Assembly (NCBI GenBank): GCA_946221915.1
Contig: CAMIKG010000069.1
Coordinates: 1-22,528 of the forward strand
DNA from: an uncultured Erwinia sp.
GTDB lineage: Bacteria > Pseudomonadota > Gammaproteobacteria > Enterobacterales > Enterobacteriaceae
DNA: 22,528 bases
Direction: 5' to 3'
In this document: in pieces, positions 14,422 through 22,382 of the stretch
Position numbering within the stretch: the stretch's first letter is position 1
How the letters are laid out: every line of letters begins with the position of its first letter
The notes under the pieces: generated by a model
The model's input: the letters and a program-made list of their open reading frames with translations, nothing else
Told to the model about the DNA's origin: nothing
The model's database searches: none
Position numbers and translations under genes: made by a program

Positions 14422-15138
14422 ATGCTAAGTTTACGGGCAGTAAATCAGTTTTATGGTCAAAACCATATCTTATGGGACGTTGACCTCGATCTGCCGCCGG
14501 GCACCTGTACCGGTGTGTTAGGCCGTCCCGGCATGGGCAAAACCACGCTGGTCAACTGCATTATGGGCAATGTGCCAGTGAACAGCGGCACGATGACCTG
14601 GCAGGAAGCAGGCGCACCGCCGCAGGACCTGCTGCGACAGCCGATGGAAACCCGCGCGCGCATGGGGATCGGCTATGTTCCCCAGGTGAGGCAAATCTTC
14701 ACGCAGATGAGCGTGGAAGAAAATCTGCTGATCGCCCTGCTGGCAGGACAGGATGATCGCCATCGCGCCATTCCACAAATGGTTTATGACCTGTTTCCCG
14801 CATTGTGGTCATTGCGCCACCAGCGCAGCGGTGAACTGCCCGCGCATCAGCAACAGCAACTGGCGCTGGCGCGCGCGCTGGTGCTGGAGCCGAGGCTGCT
14901 GATCCTTGATGAACCGATTGAAGGGATGTCACCGTGGCTGGAAGAGGAGATGGGCAACCTGATTCATCGCCTGAACCACGATTTCGGCCTGACCATCCTG
15001 CTGCTGGAACAGCGCCTGTCGTTTATTCGCCGCGTGGCGGACTACTTCCTGCTGCTGCACCGCGGACGCAACGTGGCGCAGGGCAAAGTGGCGCAGCTGG
15101 ATGACAGTATGGTGAATATGTGGCTGGCGGTGCCGTGA
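14422..15138 (+). CDS. Orphan ABC transporter ATPase, UrtE/LivF-like
   Basis: A 238-residue ATP-binding cassette protein resembling UrtE, the second ATPase of the urea transporter, and the LivF branched-chain amino-acid family. Walker A is GRPGMGKT (34-41), the Q-loop Gln is near 88 (YVPQVRQIF) and Walker B is LLILDEP (159-165) followed by the UrtE-like EGMSP. LLLEQ (193-197) stands where this family has LVEQ. The signature LSGGQ is replaced by LPAHQ (139-143), which should weaken or abolish ATP sandwiching. The frame extends 22 codons upstream, but AAGGAGA 7 bases before 14422 fixes the start. No permease or binding-protein gene is adjacent. Upstream signals suggest nitrogen-limitation control. 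It could serve a permease encoded elsewhere or have a regulatory role; I do not know a characterised homologue. Confidence 0.88.
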   Translation: MLSLRAVNQFYGQNHILWDVDLDLPPGTCTGVLGRPGMGKTTLVNCIMGNVPVNSGTMTWQEAGAPPQDLLRQPMETRARMGIGYVPQVRQIFTQMSVEENLLIALLAGQDDRHRAIPQMVYDLFPALWSLRHQRSGELPAHQQQQLALARALVLEPRLLILDEPIEGMSPWLEEEMGNLIHRLNHDFGLTILLLEQRLSFIRRVADYFLLLHRGRNVAQGKVAQLDDSMVNMWLAVP

Positions 15139-15173
15139 GCATACACAACACCGCAGTCGTGCAGACATCCCGT

Positions 15174-15215
15174 GCAACAAGGGCAACAAGGGCAACAAGG
15201 GCAACAAGGGCAACA
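15174..15215. repeat. 9-bp tandem repeat GCAACAAGG, 4.7 copies
   Basis: Four perfect copies of GCAACAAGG plus six bases of a fifth, starting 36 bases after the ATPase stop. Perfect identity marks it as a likely variable-number site. It lies outside any supported gene. Confidence 0.97.
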
Positions 15216-15329
15216 GACTATGGCAGTGGCCTATCGACGCAAAGCACGCGTATGCAAATCAGAGAGAAACACAGAAATTCAAAGCAAGGCGCAGGACAAA
15301 TCTGACAGCCTCACACGAACCTGAAGCGC

Positions 15330-15434
15330 AGGGAACACGGTCAGCGGAGCAAAGCGTCCCGCGCCAGGGACGGCGCGGGCCGAGCGGCCATGGATGGCAG
15401 CTTTTGCGTCTTTGCGCAGCTGACCGTGTTCCCT
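15330..15434. repeat. 105-bp imperfect palindrome with inner hairpin
   Basis: Outer arms AGGGAACACGGTCAGC (15330-15345) and its exact complement (15419-15434) are extended inward, after a 3-base mismatch zone, by GCAAAG (15349-15354) paired with CTTTGC (15410-15415). Inside is a second perfect hairpin, CCCGCGCC-N6-GGCGCGGG (15358-15379). No target-site duplication or open frame is seen. It looks like a dispersed non-coding repeat, which I cannot confirm without the genome. Confidence 0.85.
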
Positions 15435-15451
15435 GAGCAAGCCACTGTACT

Positions 15452-15515
15452 GAAAGCGACTTCCCGGAACAGCGCGCCAAACAGAAAGCGACTCCCTGAG
15501 CAGCGCACCGAACCA
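15452..15515. repeat. Imperfect 32-bp direct repeat
   Basis: Two adjacent copies begin GAAAGCGACT (15452 and 15484), followed by CCC, CAGCGC and CC-AAC blocks, with a few substitutions and a one-base gap. A fragment CCCTGAGCA of the same family recurs at 15431. It borders the large palindrome and is probably part of the same repeat complex. Confidence 0.75.
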
Positions 15516-15557
15516 AACGCGCCCTTCAGGCAAACACAGAGCCACCCGCCCGCTCCC

Positions 15558-16232
15558 TCACTGAGGCAAACGCAAATACCCCGCCAGCTTGTCAAAGTCC
15601 GCACTGTCGGAGAGAAACGGAATCTCCCCCAGCAACGGCGCATCCAGCCGCTGCTGCAGCGTTGCCAGATACTCCTGATGCCGTCTGCCAGGCGGTTGCA
15701 CATCATTAGCAATCCAGCCCGCCAGCGGCAGCCCGGCAGCCGCAACGGCCTGCGCAGTCAACAGCGCATGATTGATACAGCCCAGACGAATCCCCACCAC
15801 CAGAATCACCGGCAACTGCTCATGCACCACCCAGTCGGCATAACTGTGCTGCTCAGAAAGCGGGGTAAACCAGCCCCCCGCCCCTTCCGTTAACACCCAG
15901 TCAGCCTTAGCGCTGAGATGCGCCAGCCCGGCAGACATACGCGAAAACGTAATCGGCTGACCGCTTTCGGCACTGACAATATGTGGCGAAGTCGGCTCAG
16001 CAAACGCCAGCGGATTCACCTCGTCATACTCCAGCGGTAACGCGCTATATTTCTGCAGCGCCAGCGCATCACTGTTGCGCAGCCCGGCAGGCGTCATATC
16101 ACAGCCCGACGCCACCGGCTTATAGCCCACCGCGCACCAGCCTGCCTGTACCGCCGCCTGCAACAACGCGCTGCTGGCAACAGTTTTCCCCACCTCGGTA
16201 TCGGTTCCGGTCACAAACCAGCGTTTAATCAC
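15558..16232 (-). CDS. bioD: Dethiobiotin synthetase BioD
   Basis: ATP- and CO2-dependent ring closure of 7,8-diaminopelargonic acid to dethiobiotin, the penultimate step of biotin synthesis. The 224-residue protein has the P-loop GTDTEVGKT (9-17), the YKPVASG motif with K38, the EGAGGW substrate loop near residue 116 and the conserved GCINHALLTAQ helix. The length fits E. coli BioD (225), though the last 20 residues differ, as is common. The start codon is GTG within a GTGA overlap with the bioC stop, so translation is probably coupled. It is last in the bioBFCD operon. Confidence 0.96.
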   Translation of the reverse strand: MIKRWFVTGTDTEVGKTVASSALLQAAVQAGWCAVGYKPVASGCDMTPAGLRNSDALALQKYSALPLEYDEVNPLAFAEPTSPHIVSAESGQPITFSRMSAGLAHLSAKADWVLTEGAGGWFTPLSEQHSYADWVVHEQLPVILVVGIRLGCINHALLTAQAVAAAGLPLAGWIANDVQPPGRRHQEYLATLQQRLDAPLLGEIPFLSDSADFDKLAGYLRLPQ

Positions 16233-16984
16233 AACGAAATCACTCCAAACACTAAATGATAACTGAGCAGACAGCCGCGCTCGTCGCGCGGCCAGGCCGT
16301 TTCCAGCTGCTGCAGACGCTGGCGCGTCATCAGCCCCGGACGACGCCCTTCATGCAAATGCGTCGCGCCAATGCCTTTCAGCGAATGCATCGCTGCCCGC
16401 ACATCAGGAAACGCCAGCGTCAGCCGCTGCTCACTCAGCTGCACGCGATGATCGCCGCAGGCCGCAGCAATCTGCTCCAGCGACAGAAAACGGTTCACAT
16501 GCCCGGCGTCATCAACCTGCCGCCAGGCGTCACGCACCTCGCTCAGCGAATCCGCCGCCAGCGTCGAGAACAACACCCTGCCGCCGCGCCGCGTCACCCG
16601 GCACAGCTGATTCAGCGCATGGGACAAATCATCACACCACTGCACCGCCAGATTGCTCCAGCAGAGATCAACCTCGCCATCGGCTAACGGCAACACATCG
16701 ATATCACCCAGCAAATAACGGTCAGCACTGTCACGGCTTTCAGCTTCCGCCAGCATCGCCGGAGAAAGATCCAGCGCCGTCACCTGCAATCCGCGCTGCC
16801 GCCAGCGCTGACTAAACCAGCCGGTGCCGCAACCAGCATCCAGCACACTGCGGCAACCGGACACATCCGCCAGCGCCATCAGCTGCTCGCCGCAGCGCCG
16901 CTGCAGCTCAGCATGTTGCTGGTAACTTTGCGCCGCACGGCCAAAGGCGCTGGCCACCGCCTGTTTATTCACCTTTGGCGTCAT
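16229..16984 (-). CDS. bioC: Malonyl-ACP O-methyltransferase BioC
   Basis: Methylates the free carboxyl of malonyl-ACP with S-adenosylmethionine. The disguised ester can then be elongated by fatty acid synthesis to pimeloyl-ACP methyl ester, the biotin precursor. The 251 residues equal the length of E. coli BioC. SAM motif I is VLDAGCGTGWFS (47-58), followed by the VTALDLSPAML acidic motif, SNLAVQWC and the family-specific SLKGIGATHLHEGRRP. An in-frame extension reaches 17110, but the start at 16984 has GGAG 8 bases ahead and overlaps the bioF end by 20 bases. Ester cleavage needs BioH or an equivalent, which is not in this window. Confidence 0.95.
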   Translation of the reverse strand: MTPKVNKQAVASAFGRAAQSYQQHAELQRRCGEQLMALADVSGCRSVLDAGCGTGWFSQRWRQRGLQVTALDLSPAMLAEAESRDSADRYLLGDIDVLPLADGEVDLCWSNLAVQWCDDLSHALNQLCRVTRRGGRVLFSTLAADSLSEVRDAWRQVDDAGHVNRFLSLEQIAAACGDHRVQLSEQRLTLAFPDVRAAMHSLKGIGATHLHEGRRPGLMTRQRLQQLETAWPRDERGCLLSYHLVFGVISL

Positions 16985-18119
16985 ACAGCGTCTCCAGTAA
17001 TACATCGATATCCTGCGCCTCGTGGCGCGCATTAAGGGTAATCCGCAGCCGCGCCGTGCCCGGTGGTACGGTGGGCGGGCGAATGGCGGTGACCCAGCAT
17101 CCCCGCTCACGCAGCTGGCTGGCGAGCGTCAGCGCCTGCTGGTTATCACCGACAATCAGCGGCTGAATCGCGGTGGCGGACTCCGCCAGGCGGAACGGCA
17201 ACTGCTGTGCACCACGGCGGAAACGGGCGATATTGTCCGCCAGCTGCTGACGCAGATCGTCGCCCTGCTGCACCGCCTGCAGCGCCGCCTGCAGCGCAAA
17301 CGCCTGCGCGGGCGGCATCGCGGTGCTGTAAATCAGATGGCGGGCAAACTGCAGCAGATACTCCGCGGTATCCGCATCACACAGCACCGCCGCACCGCTG
17401 AGACCAAAGGCTTTGCCAAAAGTCACCACCAGCAACGGCGGCTTCACCTGCTGCTGCCAGCAGCTGCCGCGTCCCTGCTCGCCCACCACGCCGATACCGT
17501 GCGCATCATCCACCAGCAGCCAGCTGGCGTGCTGCTCTGCCAGCTGCTGCAACGGCGCCAGCGGCGCACTGTCGCCGTCCATACTGAACACGCCTTCGGT
17601 CACCACCAGCGTTTCCCCCTCAGCCTGTGGCGTCAGCAGCTTCTGCAGACTGGCGGGCTGATTGTGAGCAAAGCGCCGCAGCGCCGCCGGGCTGTGACTG
17701 GCCGCCTCCAGCAACGAAGCGTGCGCCAGCTTATCGGCGAAGATACGCTCCTGTTTACCGCATAACGCGGCAATCAGCGCCTGATTGGCGGCAAAACCGG
17801 AGATAAACAGCAACGCGCGCGGATAACCCAGCCAGTCCGCCAGCTGCGCCTCAAGCTCGGCATGCGGACGGCAATAACCGGTAATATGACCGGAACCGCC
17901 CGCGCCAACGCCATAGCGCTCCGCGCCCTGCTGCCAGGCGGCAATCAGGCGCGGATCGTGGCTTAATCCGAGATAATCATTGCTGGCGAAATTGCGATAG
18001 CGCTGACCGTCGACCTCCAGCCAGCGCGCATCACCCTGCTGATTGACGATGCGCTGGCGCAGACGATCCGCGGCGCGCTGTTGTTGCAGCGCGTCGTGTA
18101 TACGGTGGTGCCAGCTCAT
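16965..18119 (-). CDS. bioF: 8-amino-7-oxononanoate synthase BioF
   Basis: PLP-dependent condensation of pimeloyl-ACP with L-alanine to give 8-amino-7-oxononanoate. The 384-residue protein keeps the alpha-oxoamine synthase hallmarks: SNDYLGL (47-53), GSGGS-type loop (72-77), FISGFAANQA, VDDAHG (203-208) and TFGKAFGLSG with the PLP lysine K236. The ATG at 18119 (MSW, as in E. coli) shares one base with the bioB stop (TGATG); a GTG one codon upstream also exists and cannot be excluded. Its end overlaps bioC by 20 bases. Confidence 0.96.
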   Translation of the reverse strand: MSWHHRIHDALQQQRAADRLRQRIVNQQGDARWLEVDGQRYRNFASNDYLGLSHDPRLIAAWQQGAERYGVGAGGSGHITGYCRPHAELEAQLADWLGYPRALLFISGFAANQALIAALCGKQERIFADKLAHASLLEAASHSPAALRRFAHNQPASLQKLLTPQAEGETLVVTEGVFSMDGDSAPLAPLQQLAEQHASWLLVDDAHGIGVVGEQGRGSCWQQQVKPPLLVVTFGKAFGLSGAAVLCDADTAEYLLQFARHLIYSTAMPPAQAFALQAALQAVQQGDDLRQQLADNIARFRRGAQQLPFRLAESATAIQPLIVGDNQQALTLASQLRERGCWVTAIRPPTVPPGTARLRITLNARHEAQDIDVLLETLYDAKGE

Positions 18120-19150
18120 CACACTGCCGCGTTGTAAAACAGATCGGTATCGGCGTGCAGCAGTTGCCCTGCCAGCGCCTGCTGTTGCTCATTGTCGCCT
18201 GCCGTGGTGGAGGTGTGCTCCGGATTCAGTCCCAGCTTACGGAACAGCAGCAGATCTTTATCCTCTTCCGGGTTCGGCGTGGTCAGCAGTTTGCAGCCGT
18301 AGAAAATTGAATTCGCGCCGGCCATAAAGCACATCGCCTGCGTCTGCTCGCTCATCTGCTCGCGGCCTGCGGAGAGACGCACGTGGGATGATGGCATCAT
18401 AATGCGCGCGACGGCGATAGTACGGATAAAATCAAAAGGTTCGACGTCTTCGTTATCCGCCATTGGCGTGCCCTTGACCTTCACCAGCATATTGATTGGC
18501 ACACTTTCCGGCGGCGTCGGCAGGTTAGCCAGCTGCACCAGCAGACCGGCGCGGTCCTTCACCGTTTCGCCCAGCCCGACAATGCCGCCCGAACACACTT
18601 TGATGCCTGCGCCACGCACTTTATCCAGCGTATCGAGGCGCTCCTGGTAAGTACGGGTGGTGATAACGCTGCCGTAAAACTCCGGCGAGGTATCGAGGTT
18701 ATGGTTGTAAAAATCGAGCCCGGCTTCCGCCAGACGCTGTGCCTGGCCGTTGTTGAGCGTCCCCAGCGTCATGCAGGTTTCCATGCCCATCGCCTTCACG
18801 CCACGCACCATCTGCTCAAGGTAGGGCAGGTCGCGATCGTGCGGATTTTTCCATGCGGCGCCCATACAGAAGCGGCTGGAACCGGCGGCTTTCGCTTTAC
18901 GCGCGGACGCCAGCACCTCTTCCACTTCCATCAGGCGTTCTGACTCCAGCCCGGTTTTGTAGCGCGCGCTCTGCGGGCAATATTTACAGTCCTCCGGGCA
19001 GGCGCCGGTTTTGATCGATAACAGGGTGCTGACCTGCACCTGACGCGGGTCGAAATGCTGACGGTGCACCTGCTGTGCTTCAAACATCAGTTCGAGAAAA
19101 GGCTTCTCAAACAGCGCCTGCGCCTGTGAGAGTGTCCAGCGTTTTGCCAT
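18119..19150 (-). CDS. bioB: Biotin synthase BioB (radical SAM)
   Basis: Inserts sulfur into dethiobiotin to form biotin. The radical-SAM cluster cysteines are C51, C55 and C58 (CPEDCKYC). The segments holding the [2Fe-2S] ligands are all present: FCMGAAW, ETCMTLG, KVCSGGIVG and VRLSAGRE (arginine ligand). The 343 residues compare with 346 in E. coli. The frame opens 8 codons further upstream, but GGAG 7 bases before the ATG at 19150 decides the start. It is first in bioBFCD and is transcribed from the divergent BirA-controlled operator. Confidence 0.97.
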   Translation of the reverse strand: MAKRWTLSQAQALFEKPFLELMFEAQQVHRQHFDPRQVQVSTLLSIKTGACPEDCKYCPQSARYKTGLESERLMEVEEVLASARKAKAAGSSRFCMGAAWKNPHDRDLPYLEQMVRGVKAMGMETCMTLGTLNNGQAQRLAEAGLDFYNHNLDTSPEFYGSVITTRTYQERLDTLDKVRGAGIKVCSGGIVGLGETVKDRAGLLVQLANLPTPPESVPINMLVKVKGTPMADNEDVEPFDFIRTIAVARIMMPSSHVRLSAGREQMSEQTQAMCFMAGANSIFYGCKLLTTPNPEEDKDLLLFRKLGLNPEHTSTTAGDNEQQQALAGQLLHADTDLFYNAAV

Positions 19151-19196
19151 TGCTTGCTCCAAAAAGTGTGTCATCTGTCTTTGCTGTTACGTTATA

Positions 19197-19231
19197 CTTG
19201 TAAACTAAATCTTTTTATTTTGGTTTACAAG
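19197..19231. promoter_or_regulatory. bioO, BirA operator between bioB and bioA
   Basis: An inverted repeat of 9-base arms CTTGTAAAC and GTTTACAAG separated by 17 bases, equivalent to the BirA consensus TTGTAAACC-N15/16-GGTTTACAA. BirA with biotinyl-AMP binds here and represses both divergent transcripts. TATAAC on the minus strand (19191-19196) is a candidate -10 for bioB. The operator ends 7 bases before the bioA start codon. Confidence 0.94.
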
Positions 19232-19238
19232 CATCACC

Positions 19239-20531
19239 ATGACCCCGTCCGACCTCGCTTTTGACCGTCAGCATATCTGGCACCCGTATACCTCCATGAC
19301 CCGTCCGCTGCCCTGTTATCCGGTGGTTGCCGCGCACGGCGTACACCTGCAACTGGCTGATGGCCGCCAGCTGGTGGATGGCATGTCCTCGTGGTGGGCA
19401 GCCATCCATGGCTATAACCATCCGCGTCTCAACCAGGCGCTGCAGACACAGATGGCCAGCATGTCGCATGTGATGTTTGGCGGGATTACGCATCCTCCGG
19501 CGGTGGCGCTGTGCCGTCAGCTGGTGGCGATGACGCCAGCGCCGCTGGAGTGCTTGTTCCTCGCGGATTCCGGTTCGGTGGCGGTGGAAGTGGCGATGAA
19601 AATGGCGCTGCAATACTGGCAGGCGCGCGGTGAGAAGCGGCAGCAGTTCCTGACGCTGCGTCACGGTTATCATGGCGATACTTTTGCCGCGATGTCGGTC
19701 TGCGATCCTGACAACTCAATGCACAGTCTGTATCAGGGTTATCTGCCGACGCATCATTTCGCCGCCGCGCCGCAGTGTGGTTTTGACGATGAGTGGCGGG
19801 CAGAAGACGCAGACAATCTGGAGCAGCTGATTAGCCAGCATCACAGCGCGCTGGCGGCGGTGATTCTTGAGCCGATTGTGCAGGGTGCAGGCGGCATGCG
19901 TTTTTATCATCCGCGCTATCTGCAGCGGGTGCGTGAGCTGTGCGATCGCTGGCAGGTGCTGCTGATTGCCGATGAAATCGCCACCGGGTTTGGCCGTACC
20001 GGCAAGCTGTTTGCCTGTGAACATGCGGGTATCGCGCCGGATATTCTCTGCGTCGGCAAAGCGCTGACCGGTGGCATGATGACGCTCTCCGCCACCCTCA
20101 CCACGCGTGACGTGGCCGACACCATCAGCAACGGCGCGGCGGGATGCTTTATGCATGGTCCGACGTTTATGGGCAATCCGCTGGCCTGTGCGGTCGCCAG
20201 TGAGAGCCTGGCGCTGCTGGCGGAGAATCGCTGGCCAGCGCAGGTGGTGCAGATTGAACAGCAGCTGCGCGACGCCCTGCTGCCGCTGAACGCCCATCCG
20301 GCGGTGGCGAATGCCCGCGTGCTGGGGGCAATTGGCGTGGTTGAAACGCACCAGCCGGTGGCGATGGCGGCGATGCAGCAGTTCTTTGTAGAACAGGGTG
20401 TCTGGATACGTCCTTTCGGGCGACTGATCTACCTGATGCCGCCGTATGTGATTGATGCCGCAGCACTCCAGCAGCTGACCGATGCTATCAGTGCAGCACT
20501 AAATCATCCTGCGCTGTTTCAGTCGCAGTAA
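19239..20531 (+). CDS. bioA: DAPA aminotransferase BioA
   Basis: Transfers the amino group of S-adenosylmethionine to 8-amino-7-oxononanoate, giving 7,8-diaminopelargonic acid. It is a PLP class III aminotransferase of 430 residues (E. coli 429). Y17 (HPYTSM), W52 (SSWWAAIHGYNHP), D245 in IADEIATGFGR and the PLP lysine K274 (CVGKALTGG) are in place. Only 7 bases separate the BirA operator from the ATG and no clear Shine-Dalgarno is seen, so the leader is short and translation initiation is probably weak, in line with low-level biotin enzyme need. It is divergent from bioBFCD and followed by a terminator. Confidence 0.97.
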   Translation: MTPSDLAFDRQHIWHPYTSMTRPLPCYPVVAAHGVHLQLADGRQLVDGMSSWWAAIHGYNHPRLNQALQTQMASMSHVMFGGITHPPAVALCRQLVAMTPAPLECLFLADSGSVAVEVAMKMALQYWQARGEKRQQFLTLRHGYHGDTFAAMSVCDPDNSMHSLYQGYLPTHHFAAAPQCGFDDEWRAEDADNLEQLISQHHSALAAVILEPIVQGAGGMRFYHPRYLQRVRELCDRWQVLLIADEIATGFGRTGKLFACEHAGIAPDILCVGKALTGGMMTLSATLTTRDVADTISNGAAGCFMHGPTFMGNPLACAVASESLALLAENRWPAQVVQIEQQLRDALLPLNAHPAVANARVLGAIGVVETHQPVAMAAMQQFFVEQGVWIRPFGRLIYLMPPYVIDAAALQQLTDAISAALNHPALFQSQ

Positions 20532-20546
20532 GTGACCTGGCTCCGG

Positions 20547-20577
20547 GCGTGAGTGGTGCTGATGCACTACGCTTTTT
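20547..20577 (+). terminator. Intrinsic terminator after bioA
   Basis: An 8-bp stem with one bulged G (arms 20547-20555 and 20565-20572) is followed directly by five T residues. It lies 15 bases past the bioA stop and implies that the downstream curA gene has its own promoter or relies on readthrough; only 27 bases separate it from curA. Confidence 0.6.
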
Positions 20578-20604
20578 ATCACCCATAAAGAGAGGAGCCG
20601 ACCA

Positions 20605-21660
20605 ATGTCGCAACAAAAAGATACCAACCGCCGCATCGTACTGGCGTCACGACCACATGGCGCGCCAACCGAAGCGAATTTCCGCATTGAGCACCAGTAT
20701 GTGCCGCAGCCGGGGGAGGGCGAAGTGCTGCTGCGCACGGTCTGGTTATCCCTCGATCCGTATATGCGCGGGCGGATGAGCGACGCCCCTTCTTATGTCG
20801 CACCGGTTGGCGTCAATGAGGTGATGGAAGCGGGAACGATCGCGGTGGTTGAGCAGTCGCGCCACCCTGATTTCGCCGCTGGTGACTGGGTGCTGAGTTA
20901 CAGCGGCTGGCAGGATTACGCCGTATCAGACGGCAAGGGGCTGTTTAAGCTGACCGGTCCGGTGCTGAAACACCCTTCGTGGGCGCTGGGGATGCTGGGG
21001 ATGACCGGTTTCACCGCTTATATGGGGCTGCTGGATATTGGTCAGCCGCAGGCGGGCGAAACGGTGGTGGTGGCTGCGGCAACCGGCGCGGTGGGGTCGA
21101 TTGTCGGGCAAATCGCCAAACTGAAGGGCTGCCATGTGGTGGGTATTGCCGGTGGCGCAGAGAAATGCCGCTACGCCGAAGAGGTGCTGGGTTTTGACGC
21201 CTGTCTGGATCATCACCAGCACGGTCTGGAGGAGAGGCTGAAGCGCTACTGCCCGCAGGGCATTGATGTCTATTTTGAAAACGTCGGCGGCAAGGTGTTT
21301 GACGCCGTGCTGCCACTGATGAACAGTAAAGGACGTATCCCGCTTTGCGGACTGATTGCCGACTATAACGCTACGGGTCAGGCGTCTGGCCCGGACCGTC
21401 TGCAGGCTTTCCAGAGCGCTATCCTGCGTAAGCGTCTGCGCGTGCAGGGTTTTATCATCACCCAGGATTACGCACACCGGTTCGATGAGTTTTTCCGTCA
21501 GATGAGCCAGTGGGTGGCGCAGGATCGTTTTGTTTTCCGTGAAGATGTGGTGGATGGCCTTGATAATGCGCCGGAAACCTTTATCGGCATGCTGGAGGGT
21601 AAAAACTTCGGCAAGGTGCTGATCCGGGTGGCGGCGGACAAACCCGGAGGTAGTCAATGA
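20605..21660 (+). CDS. curA: NADPH-dependent curcumin/alkenal reductase, CurA-like
   Basis: A zinc-independent medium-chain reductase of the leukotriene B4 dehydrogenase/alkenal reductase type. These enzymes reduce the C=C bond of alpha,beta-unsaturated carbonyls using NADPH. The 351-residue protein follows E. coli CurA (YncB, about 345) throughout: NRR-VLASRPHGAPT at the start, LSLDPYMRGRMSD (48-60), the cofactor loop AATGAVGSIVGQ (158-169), GGAEKC (183-188) and ENVGGKVFDAVLP. No zinc-ligand set is present. GAGGAG stands 8-9 bases before the ATG. The stop overlaps the ATG of the DJ-1 family gene by 4 bases. In E. coli curA lies elsewhere, so its position beside bioA is a lineage feature. Confidence 0.92.
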   Translation: MSQQKDTNRRIVLASRPHGAPTEANFRIEHQYVPQPGEGEVLLRTVWLSLDPYMRGRMSDAPSYVAPVGVNEVMEAGTIAVVEQSRHPDFAAGDWVLSYSGWQDYAVSDGKGLFKLTGPVLKHPSWALGMLGMTGFTAYMGLLDIGQPQAGETVVVAAATGAVGSIVGQIAKLKGCHVVGIAGGAEKCRYAEEVLGFDACLDHHQHGLEERLKRYCPQGIDVYFENVGGKVFDAVLPLMNSKGRIPLCGLIADYNATGQASGPDRLQAFQSAILRKRLRVQGFIITQDYAHRFDEFFRQMSQWVAQDRFVFREDVVDGLDNAPETFIGMLEGKNFGKVLIRVAADKPGGSQ

Positions 21661-22382
21661 AAGTGCTGATGGTGCTTACCTCGCACGACAAACTGGGCGA
21701 TACCGGTAAGGAGACCGGTTTCTGGCTGGAGGAGTTTGCCGCGCCGTATTATGTGTTTACCGATGCCGGACTGAATGTGGTGCTGGCATCACCGCTGGGC
21801 GGCCATCCGCCGCTCGATCCGGCCAGCGATTCACCGGATATGCAGACCGTCGATACCGAACGTTTTCGCCAGGACTTACTGGCGCAGCAGGCGCTGGCGA
21901 ACACCCTGCGACTGGATACCATTCACAGCTGCCACTATGACGCGCTGTTTTATACCGGCGGCCATGGCCCGCTGTGGGATCTGGCTGAGGATATCGTCAG
22001 CATTGCCCTGATTGAGAATTTCTATGCCAACGACAAACCGGTTGCAGCGGTATGTCATGCGCCTGGTGTGTTACGTCACGCGAAAACCGTTGACGGCAGC
22101 GCATTAGTCGCCGGCAAGCGCATCACCGGATTTACCAACAGTGAAGAGCAGGCGGTCGGCCTGAAAGAGGTGGTGCCTTTCCTGGTGCAGGATGAACTGA
22201 CGCGGCTGGGCGCGAAGTTTGAACACACCGATGACTGGGGCGTCTACACCCTGCGCGATGGACTTCTAATCACCGGGCAAAACCCGGCATCCTCCGCCGC
22301 GACAGCCGAAGAACTGCTGAAGTTATTGCATACGCGAAGCTTACCGCCCCAGAAAGAGGAAAGTTTAGATTTCAGGTTGTAA
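21657..22382 (+). CDS. DJ-1/PfpI family protein, glyoxalase III-like
   Basis: A 241-residue class-I-glutamine-amidotransferase-fold protein. The nucleophile elbow is AAVCHAPGVL with C133 and adjacent H134; E19 (TGKETGFWLEE) and the TGGHGPLWDL loop (100-109) complete the layout seen in Hsp31-type glutathione-independent glyoxalases that turn methylglyoxal into lactate. A chaperone or deglycase role has also been proposed for such proteins. ATGA overlap with curA implies coupled translation, and the two products could detoxify reactive carbonyls together. No signal peptide is seen, so it is cytosolic. The exact subfamily, glyoxalase III or a plain PfpI-like enzyme, is inferred from motifs. Confidence 0.85.
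   Translation: MKVLMVLTSHDKLGDTGKETGFWLEEFAAPYYVFTDAGLNVVLASPLGGHPPLDPASDSPDMQTVDTERFRQDLLAQQALANTLRLDTIHSCHYDALFYTGGHGPLWDLAEDIVSIALIENFYANDKPVAAVCHAPGVLRHAKTVDGSALVAGKRITGFTNSEEQAVGLKEVVPFLVQDELTRLGAKFEHTDDWGVYTLRDGLLITGQNPASSAATAEELLKLLHTRSLPPQKEESLDFRL

Larger units (their letters stand above)
15139..15557. other. Gene-free, repeat-rich stretch before bioD
   Basis: About 419 bases with no supported gene. It contains a 9-bp tandem repeat (15174-15215), a long inverted repeat (15330-15434) and a pair of imperfect 32-bp direct repeats (15452-15515). Open frames on the minus strand here are low-complexity by-products of the repeats. No terminator with a U-run is visible for either the ATPase gene or bioD. 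Confidence 0.7.

Noticed and set aside
15174..15215. Possible CRISPR array
   Set aside because: Units are 9 bases and abut directly; there are no spacers and no cas genes.
15120..15305. Repeat peptide frames over the 9-bp array (Ala-Thr-Arg on plus, Leu-Leu-Pro on minus)
   Set aside because: The periodic peptides are a by-product of the 9-bp DNA repeat; no start signals and no similarity.
15330..15434. Insertion sequence or MITE with terminal inverted repeats
   Set aside because: No transposase frame and no target-site duplication flank the arms; kept as a non-coding palindrome.
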